Source: CALBPI01 sp038533155
GTDB taxonomy: Bacteria; Pseudomonadota; Gammaproteobacteria; Steroidobacterales; Woeseiaceae
Assembly: GCA_038533155.1 (NCBI GenBank)
Contig: JBCAZH010000003.1
Span: 56,635-120,634, forward strand
DNA length: 64,000 nucleotides
Direction: 5' to 3'
The notes beneath the pieces were generated by a model. It did no database searches and was not told the DNA's origin. It worked only from the letters and a program-made list of their open reading frames with translations. Position numbers and translations under genes: made by a program. Positions within the stretch are counted from its first letter, which is position 1; each line of letters begins with the position of its first letter. Shown here piece after piece: positions 44,308 to 51,241 of the stretch.

Positions 44308-45018
44308 TTAAAAAAGAGCCAGTGAGAAGTAGGCTATAGCGAGAACGAGTGTCCCGCCGACTCGTCCACGAATCGTTGCACGCGAGAACTCGATCAAGCG
44401 CTCGCTTCGGGAATCGCAATACTCGGAAAGACGGCGGTCAATCACAAATATCGTCAACACCGAGAATACTGAGTTGAAAACAAAACCGGTATTGGCCAAG
44501 GTCAGTCGGTAGTCTGGAAACAGCGACCCTAGAAGCATCGGCAGGGTCAGCCCGACACAACCGAAAAATCCTGCTAACGCGGAAAACCAGAATGCGCTTG
44601 TTCGATCACGCATCGGGGCCGAAGGGTCTTTAACCAGACTGCTGATATGCAACGACTCACCGGATTCGCGTCGAAAAAATAGCTTCGAGAAAAACCGTAA
44701 ATAAGTTTCGAAGTACAAATTTAACGAGAGTGAAAATAGCGAAAAACACATGATCGCAAAGGCACTGATCAGAGCCAGAGTGGCAAATTCGATACCCCGA
44801 TCCACCAAATAGCCAAACGACGGGAAGAACATCGCAGCGCCCACCCGATTGAATATCAGTAGGCGCAACGCACTATTCGCACCGAGACTATTCTTGCCGA
44901 GCACGGCACCGGCAACCTTAGGGAATATCTGGACGATTTCGAAGCCGAGTGTGATCAGCAAGCCTAGGCCAGCCACGGCGGCGGCTAACAAAAGAAGCGG
45001 CGTCGCGTTTTCAATCAT
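44308..45018 (-). CDS. Amj-family-like (DUF2837) lipid-linked glycan flippase
   Basis: A 236-residue protein with about six membrane helices. It resembles the Amj lipid II flippase family: LIFNRVGAAMFFPSFGYLVD near residue 53 parallels the conserved R-x-x-N/A-M-x-x-P-x-x-G-x-x-V-D block. The C-terminal LLGSLFPDYRLTLANTGFVF with later VIDRRLSEYCD parallels the PEYR...NGIATI...VD block. These matches are from memory, not a search. It overlaps the following Wzy gene by four bases. No MOP flippase is present in this second locus, so it may flip the undecaprenyl-linked repeat unit. Confidence 0.65.
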   Translation of the reverse strand: MIENATPLLLLAAAVAGLGLLITLGFEIVQIFPKVAGAVLGKNSLGANSALRLLIFNRVGAAMFFPSFGYLVDRGIEFATLALISAFAIMCFSLFSLSLNLYFETYLRFFSKLFFRRESGESLHISSLVKDPSAPMRDRTSAFWFSALAGFFGCVGLTLPMLLGSLFPDYRLTLANTGFVFNSVFSVLTIFVIDRRLSEYCDSRSERLIEFSRATIRGRVGGTLVLAIAYFSLALF

Positions 45019-46178
45019 GGTTGGTCCGATCGAGGCACTAGGCCACCGTGGTCACTCTGTCCGCTAGCACAGAGGACCCATAGCGTCAGGACTATTACCG
45101 AAAAATTATCCGATAGATCTCCAGAGAACATAGAACCTACAAAGATCGACCAAAACAAAACGGCTAGTAACGGATTGTTGGATACGAATGCTTGCCCTAG
45201 TGACAAAGTCGCGGCCGTCAGAATGGCCAAAACAACGGCAAACCCAAAAATCCCATAGTGAAACACGAGCTCCACGACAAGATTATGCGGATAAGCAAAG
45301 CCATAAGAGGCAAACGGCAGAAAGTCTGAATAGACATGCCCGAAAATTTGAAAATCGTCTGTCAAAGCGACACGCCAAAAGCGCATTCTTTCGCTGCGTT
45401 CGATCGCCTCGATAGTCAGCCCACTTAAGACTCGAGAGGAGTCGGCCAGCTCAATCAGAACAGCCGTTAGCATTACCAACAGTGAGAGCCCTGCAGCGGT
45501 GAGCAGCGTACGGTGCCTGGAGCAAAGAAAAAACACGGCAAGCAATGCGATCAGCCCGCCTCTCGATCCGATGACCTGCAGTAGAAAAATCGAAAATATA
45601 ATGACACCAAAACAAAGGAGTCGATTCATGCCGCCCGCCCTGCGGGCAGCAATCAACGCCAGGCCGAACATGATCGCTGTCCAGCGATACAGCATGTTAG
45701 GGCCAAAAATAAAATTCAATCGGCCGTCAATTTCGCTGCCAAACAGAACCGCTGCAGCCATGAATACAAAGCAGACGAACAAGATCAGATTTAACGATAC
45801 AACTTCGTCCTCTGCCACCAGTTCGCTGAGAAAAAAAGCAAGAATACAGCCGATCGCCGCCTTAGCTGGCCATAGTGGATAGGCCGTGAAATACGGGACT
45901 TCCAACCGAATTGCCAGAACGCCAATGATTGCTAGACAAAGGCAAAATGACACCACCAGAGTCAGATTGCGTCGGTTCACCTCGGGATTGAGCACACCGA
46001 CGACGGTAGCGACGATGAACATCAGAGCGATTGAAAGATCGATACCGAAAATCAGCGAATTGCCGCTCAACAGTGCCAGAACAAATCCAGCCACGGCGAC
46101 TTGTCTCAGGCCACTTCGCACACTCGAAGGATAGGATTGCGAGAAGTGCAATACGTGCCGAGTTGCCGCTTTAGTCAT
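45015..46178 (-). CDS. Wzy-type O-antigen polymerase/ligase
   Basis: A 387-residue hydrophobic protein with about ten to twelve membrane segments. The Wzy_C/O-antigen ligase hallmark VIGSRGGLIALLAVFFL lies near residue 210, and AYPHNLVVELVFHYGIFGF near 305 corresponds to the conserved HN...E.G motif. It should polymerise repeat units in the periplasm for the second locus. It is translationally coupled (four-base overlaps) to the GT11 gene upstream and the flippase-like gene downstream, so polymerase, flippase and transferase are one operon. Confidence 0.85.
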   Translation of the reverse strand: MTKAATRHVLHFSQSYPSSVRSGLRQVAVAGFVLALLSGNSLIFGIDLSIALMFIVATVVGVLNPEVNRRNLTLVVSFCLCLAIIGVLAIRLEVPYFTAYPLWPAKAAIGCILAFFLSELVAEDEVVSLNLILFVCFVFMAAAVLFGSEIDGRLNFIFGPNMLYRWTAIMFGLALIAARRAGGMNRLLCFGVIIFSIFLLQVIGSRGGLIALLAVFFLCSRHRTLLTAAGLSLLVMLTAVLIELADSSRVLSGLTIEAIERSERMRFWRVALTDDFQIFGHVYSDFLPFASYGFAYPHNLVVELVFHYGIFGFAVVLAILTAATLSLGQAFVSNNPLLAVLFWSIFVGSMFSGDLSDNFSVIVLTLWVLCASGQSDHGGLVPRSDQP

Positions 46179-47008
46179 AGCAAAGAGTCTAGTTCCGCGG
46201 GAGCCACGAATCGAGCTGGCACTCCAACACCAAAATCTAGTGGCGGCAGCGAATCTACCAGATTGTAAGGTGTGGGCCTGATGCTCGGCCTGTCATTTCC
46301 GCGAAACGCGGTAACGCAATAACTAAGCGTACTGTTAGATGCCACGAATACGGAAGACGCCACCAGAGAACGCAGAGTTGCTTCGAGTGGTTCCATGACG
46401 AATGTGAACTCGTATTCAGAAAAAACGACATCAGAGAAAAAACGCCTCGCGCTTTCATCATCATTGGTGAATACCGTAATCGACCTCGTGGGCTCGGATT
46501 GAATCGCAAGCCCAATCGCTTCCGAATAGTAACTGCGATCCAGAATGCCGAACGAAGCATTAGCCGGCGATAGAAAATCACCGCCGCGAAAATGAACGGC
46601 CAGCTGTGGGGCGTGCTCTGCCGAGTCTTGCAATGCATCACCGACTGCACGCAGCCAATGCGCGTCCAGGTCGATGCGATCTTGAAAGTAGCCAAGGGCA
46701 TTCAGCGATTTGACGCTGGCATCCATCTTGAAGCGACGAATATCGAAATCAGTGAACAGGCTTCGGCCCAGGACTCTTGCGAGGAAGAGATCAAGAAACA
46801 ACAGCACAAAATTCAAAAAGGGAGTTGCGAGGCTGACCCCTAGCAGATTCGGCAAGATTGTCTCGTGATCGGTATGGCCCAGCACGCGGCGCAGCGGACC
46901 GGTAAGGAACAGTCCGCTGATCCGATCATCTTTGGTAGCCCGAGCCAGTTGGAACAGCTGATTACCGGTGCCGCCAATCAGAAAAAAACATTGCCTATTG
47001 CCGCCCAT
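46175..47008 (-). CDS. GT11-family transferase (fucosyl- or colitosyltransferase)
   Basis: A 277-residue GT11-type enzyme. All three family motifs are visible: GGTGNQLFQLARA (residues 12-24), the donor-binding VHFRGGDF (about 137-144) and SNSTLSYCVTAF near the C-terminus. GT11 members transfer L-fucose in alpha-1,2 linkage, and WbgN-like members transfer colitose. The three upstream genes make a GDP-6-deoxy or GDP-3,6-dideoxy sugar that would be its donor. It lies six bases after the ColD-like gene and overlaps the polymerase gene by four. Confidence 0.85.
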   Translation of the reverse strand: MGGNRQCFFLIGGTGNQLFQLARATKDDRISGLFLTGPLRRVLGHTDHETILPNLLGVSLATPFLNFVLLFLDLFLARVLGRSLFTDFDIRRFKMDASVKSLNALGYFQDRIDLDAHWLRAVGDALQDSAEHAPQLAVHFRGGDFLSPANASFGILDRSYYSEAIGLAIQSEPTRSITVFTNDDESARRFFSDVVFSEYEFTFVMEPLEATLRSLVASSVFVASNSTLSYCVTAFRGNDRPSIRPTPYNLVDSLPPLDFGVGVPARFVAPAELDSLL

Positions 47009-47014
47009 TAGTAC

Positions 47015-48190
47015 TCAAAAATTAGTGACGCACCGATGGAGCGCGTCGAAGGCCTCATCCATCGCGTAATGGTGATTGCCGAGGAACAGACCCTGTCGAT
47101 CCAAGTGATCGGCATTCGCCAGTGTTCCATGAATTTCCGTACTCATGAAGCGCAACACATCGTTCTTCGCAAAGTTCCCGGTGACAATCGGTCGACACTC
47201 AAACCCGGCCGTGCTTAGTGTGTCGTAAAGCTGTTTTCGGGTACGGTCCGATTCAGGACGGATCACCATACTGAAGCCAAACCAACTGCTTTGACCTATT
47301 TCCTGCTGAATAAGAATCTCATCCTGATCTGACATTATCTCCTGGAATCGCGCCGCATTGCGGCGCCGCCCCGCAATCAGATCGGGCAAACGTCTGACCT
47401 GCTCTTGTCCGAGCGCACCCGACATTTCGAGAGGCCTGAGGTTGTAGCCCGGCAATACGAATTTGAATGACTCCTCAAATGGATCATCACTCTTGGTGCC
47501 GGTGACCCGATTATTGACCGGGAGGTTGCGCGTCCACCCATGAGCGCGAACACACAATAGAATATGGTAGAGCTCCTCGTCGTCAGTGACGATCATGCCC
47601 CCTTCCATTGTCGAAATATGATGTGAAAAAAACGAACTAAATGTCCCCATCAGACCGAACGTTCCGGCCTGGCGATCAGCGAACGTGGCGCCCATCGACT
47701 CACAGTTATCCTCCACAACGCGGAGATTATGGTTCGACGCTATTTCGTTGATTCGATCGAAGTCATTCGGATTTCCAAGCAAATTGACGACCATAACTAA
47801 GCGTGTTTTTTCTGAAATCGCTGATTCCAATTGATCGAGGTCATAATTGAGCGTGTCGAGATCAATATCGACAAACTTCAGCTTCAAACCATATTGATGC
47901 AGAGGAAAATACGTCGTACTCCAAGACACAGCCGGGACGATGACCTCATCGCCCGGACGCAAAGGGTCGTCCTGAACATAGAACAGCGACGCAATCATAG
48001 CGAGATTCGCGGACGAGCCCGAGTTCACCATGACGCAGTAACGACTGCCGACGAATTGCGCGAATGCCGTTTCAAATTCCGACACCTCTCCGCCCATCGT
48101 AAACCTTCCGGAATCGATGACCCTCTGCAGCGCGTCGTACTCTTCGTGACCCCATGTTGAGGTCGCCAGCGGAAATCTGACTGAGCTCAT
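47015..48190 (-). CDS. colD: GDP-4-keto-6-deoxymannose 3-dehydratase-like (ColD)
   Basis: A 391-residue member of the DegT/PLP superfamily in which the PLP-binding lysine is absent. The segment FFSHHISTMEGGM (residues 187-199) has His190/His191 where aminotransferases have Lys. His in this position is the mark of the 3-dehydratases ColD and RfbH. The length (ColD is about 388) and the GDP-sugar neighbours Gmd and Fcl/ColC-like favour ColD. The reaction would remove the 3-hydroxyl using PLP and glutamate, giving GDP-4-keto-3,6-dideoxymannose. Other residues seen are NSGSSANLAMIASLF and EDNCESMGA. It overlaps the reductase gene by four bases. Confidence 0.82.
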   Translation of the reverse strand: MSSVRFPLATSTWGHEEYDALQRVIDSGRFTMGGEVSEFETAFAQFVGSRYCVMVNSGSSANLAMIASLFYVQDDPLRPGDEVIVPAVSWSTTYFPLHQYGLKLKFVDIDLDTLNYDLDQLESAISEKTRLVMVVNLLGNPNDFDRINEIASNHNLRVVEDNCESMGATFADRQAGTFGLMGTFSSFFSHHISTMEGGMIVTDDEELYHILLCVRAHGWTRNLPVNNRVTGTKSDDPFEESFKFVLPGYNLRPLEMSGALGQEQVRRLPDLIAGRRRNAARFQEIMSDQDEILIQQEIGQSSWFGFSMVIRPESDRTRKQLYDTLSTAGFECRPIVTGNFAKNDVLRFMSTEIHGTLANADHLDRQGLFLGNHHYAMDEAFDALHRCVTNF

Positions 48191-49110
48191 GTCATTTGCT
48201 CCTTAAGGTAATGCTCGTAAGTCTGACGAACACCGTCCTTCAATGGCGTTTTAGACTGCCAACCCCAATCCGTCGCGACTGAGGAATCAACAAGTTTCTG
48301 CATCATTCCAACCGGTCTATCCAGATCATGTGAAAACAGACCACTAAAACCGACAACCTCTGCAACCGCAGCGTAGTACTCGTTGATCGTGTAGTCAGTT
48401 CCCAAACCAACGTTCATGAGTTCCGGCAGTGTGTCGAAGTGGCTGACGGCACGCCAAATGCAATCAGCTAGATCGCTGGCGAAGAGAAACTCCCGACGAG
48501 CCTCGCCACTGCCCCAAATCTCTACGGTTTTATCGCCGTTCTGTACCGCGCAGTGAATCTTGTGGATCAGCGCAGGCACAAGGTGAGAATGTGCAGGATC
48601 AAATTTATCGAAATAGCCATAAACATTGCACGGAATCAGAGTCTTGTAATGCCGATTCGGATACTGCTGATTCACGTACATACAAAGCCTGGAAACGACG
48701 ATTTTCGCCAGAGCATAACCCTCGTTGGTTGGCTCAAGCGTTCCAGTCAAGATCATCGACTCACGCAATGGATTGGACGCTTCTCGCGGATACATGCACG
48801 AGCTACCCAGATTGATCAGACGTTCCACACCAACCGAATGCGCTGCAAGTACAAGGTTTCGGCCGATGTCCAGATTGTCCGCAAGGAAGGCTACCGGCTC
48901 CCGAATGTTCGCCTGGATACCTCCGACACGACCAGCCAGATGAATGACAATGTCGGGCTTCTCACGGCTAAGATAATCCTCGACCTGGGCATAGTCGGTC
49001 AGGTCCAGCGCTTTACGGTCAGGAGACAAAATGTCGTATTGCCCAGCGCTTGCGTGCGCAATCAGATTGCGCCCGACCATGCCGCGACCGCCTGTTATCA
49101 AAACTCTCAT
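48187..49110 (-). CDS. GDP-sugar epimerase/reductase (Fcl or ColC-like)
   Basis: A 307-residue extended SDR. The NAD(P) motif is TGGRGMVGRNL at the N-terminus; the catalytic site is LGSSCMYP (near residue 103) with YALAKIVVS, giving Ser-Tyr-Lys. The segment LEPTNEGYALAK is typical of GDP-L-fucose synthase. That enzyme converts GDP-4-keto-6-deoxymannose to GDP-L-fucose; its paralogue ColC makes GDP-L-colitose from the 3-deoxy ketosugar. The overlap with the ColD-like gene favours ColC function or dual use, but sequence alone does not settle it. Gmd is 43 bases upstream. Confidence 0.85.
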   Translation of the reverse strand: MRVLITGGRGMVGRNLIAHASAGQYDILSPDRKALDLTDYAQVEDYLSREKPDIVIHLAGRVGGIQANIREPVAFLADNLDIGRNLVLAAHSVGVERLINLGSSCMYPREASNPLRESMILTGTLEPTNEGYALAKIVVSRLCMYVNQQYPNRHYKTLIPCNVYGYFDKFDPAHSHLVPALIHKIHCAVQNGDKTVEIWGSGEARREFLFASDLADCIWRAVSHFDTLPELMNVGLGTDYTINEYYAAVAEVVGFSGLFSHDLDRPVGMMQKLVDSSVATDWGWQSKTPLKDGVRQTYEHYLKEQMT

Positions 49111-49153
49111 CGGTTACATCTTGATCCGGTTCGTTAGTCCGCGCTTTCCACGA

Positions 49154-50224
49154 CTAAAGTTCAGTCAGTCGCTTCTCGCGCTGCGCGCTCTTGTAGTCCT
49201 CTCGAACCATTTCGGCTACGAGCTCACTGAAGCTAGTGGTCGGCTCCCAACCGAGTTTTCTTTTCGCCTTGCTCGCATCACCCAACAATGACTCGACTTC
49301 TGTCGGCCTAAAGTACCGCGGGTCAACCATAACAATCGCTCTTTCGTCGCCATCGTCAGGGTTCGTCCAGTAACCGACCTCGTCAATGCCGTCACCTTCC
49401 CAGCGAACTGTCATACCCAATTCCGTCGCGGCTGCGTTAACAAAATCACGCACGCTGTATTGGGTACCTGTAGCGATTACGAAATCTTCCGGCTCTTCCT
49501 GTTGCAGCATACGCCACTGCATATCGACGTAGTCGCGCGCATGGCCCCAGTCACGTTTCGCATCAAGATTTCCGAGGTAGAGCGCACCCTGCAAACCGAG
49601 CCTGATGGCAGCGAGGCCACGGGTGATCTTACGGGTAACAAACGTCTCTCCTCGAATCGGACTCTCGTGATTGAAGAGAATCCCGTTGCACGCGAAGATC
49701 TTATATGCCTCACGATAGTTCACAGTGATCCAGTACGCATACAACTTGGCCACCGCGTACGGACTACGCGGATAAAACGGCGTCGTTTCAGTCTGAGGCA
49801 CCTCTTGCACTAAACCATACAGCTCGGAGGTAGACGCCTGGTAATACCGGGTCTTTTCCGTCAGCCCCAGGATTCGGATTGCCTCGAGAATTCTGAGAGC
49901 TCCCAGTGCATCGGAGTTGGCCGTGTACTCCGGCTCCTCGAAACTAACAGCAACATGACTTTGTGCGGCTAAGTTATAGATTTCGTCAGGCCGCACTTTT
50001 TGAATGATATGAGACAGACTGGTTGAGTCAGTCATATCACCATGATGCAAGACGAACCGATCGTCGGAAACGTGCGGGTCCTGAAATAAGTGATCGATCC
50101 TCGCCGTGTTGAATAGCGAGGTTCTCCGCTTGATACCGTGGACCTGATAGCCCTTAGACAATAGTAACTCTGCGAGATACGCACCATCCTGGCCGGTAAC
50201 TCCCGTAATCAGTGCCTTTTTCAT
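49154..50224 (-). CDS. gmd: GDP-mannose 4,6-dehydratase
   Basis: A 356-residue extended SDR. The start at 50224 is chosen because GGGAAG precedes it and the protein then begins MKKALITGVTGQDGAYLAE, the family N-terminus. Other marks are YYQASTSELYG, the catalytic YAVAKLYAYW, HESPIRGETFVTRKITRG and the C-terminal PRYFRPTEVESLLGD. It converts GDP-mannose, supplied by ManB and ManC, into GDP-4-keto-6-deoxymannose. This is the branch point to GDP-fucose, GDP-colitose and related sugars. It leads the Gmd, reductase, ColD-like, GT11, Wzy, flippase operon. Confidence 0.96.
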   Translation of the reverse strand: MKKALITGVTGQDGAYLAELLLSKGYQVHGIKRRTSLFNTARIDHLFQDPHVSDDRFVLHHGDMTDSTSLSHIIQKVRPDEIYNLAAQSHVAVSFEEPEYTANSDALGALRILEAIRILGLTEKTRYYQASTSELYGLVQEVPQTETTPFYPRSPYAVAKLYAYWITVNYREAYKIFACNGILFNHESPIRGETFVTRKITRGLAAIRLGLQGALYLGNLDAKRDWGHARDYVDMQWRMLQQEEPEDFVIATGTQYSVRDFVNAAATELGMTVRWEGDGIDEVGYWTNPDDGDERAIVMVDPRYFRPTEVESLLGDASKAKRKLGWEPTTSFSELVAEMVREDYKSAQREKRLTEL

Positions 50225-50302
50225 ACTCTTCCCTAAAATTCTCGCCGCAACACGGCCCACAATTGCATCACGCGCCCAGCTTTCCTATCCCGGCACGCGC
50301 AC

Positions 50303-51235
50303 TCAGTTCGTATCTCGGATGCGAAGCCCCCAAACCGCCACCAACGCACCCAGAAGCAAACCGAGAAAACACCCCAAAGCGATCCAAGCTAGTCGACCTA
50401 TGCCATAAGGTTGTTCCGGCGCAATAGCCGGATCGATGGTAATGAAGACATACTCTGGCGATACAGAGGCCAGCATCTTCGTCTTCATCTGCTCCTCAAC
50501 AAGACGAAAAAGAGCAATCCGCAACTCCGCGACAGAAGTTTTTTCAATCTGGCGCTCCAGATAGTTGATGCTTTGATCCGACTGCTCAATATCACGCTCT
50601 CGCATCGTCGTATTCAATTGCTCAACGAGCGTAGCAACCCACAGCCGTGCAACATCAGGAGACCTGTGCTCGACTGCAACGTGAATTAATCCCGACCGGT
50701 CATTCTCGTAAATGAACAACCGATCCCTGAGTTCTTCATAAGCTTCGAATAGCGTTGGTTTGGACTGTGCAGACGCCCTCCACTGCTGCGTCGACTCGTC
50801 GACCAAACTCGAATCAAAGGACAGTGTCCGATCATCCTCATTCCAATCTACAACGGCGAACAGTTCTTCGAATAGATCGTTGCTCTCTATAAACTCATAC
50901 AGGAATTTGCGGGAGATTAGGACTTCCAAGGCCAGCCTTGTATTGTCCACACCCTGATCGGGCAAATTAACTCCTGCAAGAGAAGCGAGACCTCCGTATT
51001 GTCCGGCAAGCTGCGACAATCCTTGGGTTGATTGAGACGAGTTCGGTGCGAGAATCACTTCGGCTCGGTAGTAGTTTGGAATCCAAAAAGCCAACAGCGC
51101 AGCCGCTACGCTTCCAATCAACCCGCCAAAAAACAGAGTCCATTTTCGTCGCACAATCGCATCAATCAGACTTAAAAGGTCGATCACTCCGTGAGCAGTG
51201 CTACCGGTCTCAGTTTCAAATTCTTTAGAAGCCAT
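50303..51235 (-). CDS. wzz: Chain-length determinant protein (Wzz family)
   Basis: A 310-residue Wzz/PCP protein. The first membrane helix is near residues 37-56 (RKWTLFFGGLIGSVAAALLA), a periplasmic domain with helices spans about 60-270 and the Pro-rich second helix is at 280-306 (APEQPYGIGRLAWIALGCFL). It is the second-locus regulator of chain length, shorter than the XrtA-type protein at 22.5 kb and with no autokinase nearby. It follows the large export protein gene after six bases and is probably on one transcript with it. Confidence 0.92.
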   Translation of the reverse strand: MASKEFETETGSTAHGVIDLLSLIDAIVRRKWTLFFGGLIGSVAAALLAFWIPNYYRAEVILAPNSSQSTQGLSQLAGQYGGLASLAGVNLPDQGVDNTRLALEVLISRKFLYEFIESNDLFEELFAVVDWNEDDRTLSFDSSLVDESTQQWRASAQSKPTLFEAYEELRDRLFIYENDRSGLIHVAVEHRSPDVARLWVATLVEQLNTTMRERDIEQSDQSINYLERQIEKTSVAELRIALFRLVEEQMKTKMLASVSPEYVFITIDPAIAPEQPYGIGRLAWIALGCFLGLLLGALVAVWGLRIRDTN

Positions 51236-51241
51236 CTGACG

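Noticed and set aside
47015..48190. GDP-perosamine synthase or ordinary sugar aminotransferase
   Set aside because: The required PLP lysine is replaced by His, which excludes normal transamination.
47015..48190. RfbH (CDP-4-keto-6-deoxyglucose 3-dehydrase)
   Set aside because: About 45 residues shorter than RfbH, no iron-sulfur partner or CDP-glucose genes nearby, and flanked by GDP-sugar genes; kept only as a lesser alternative.
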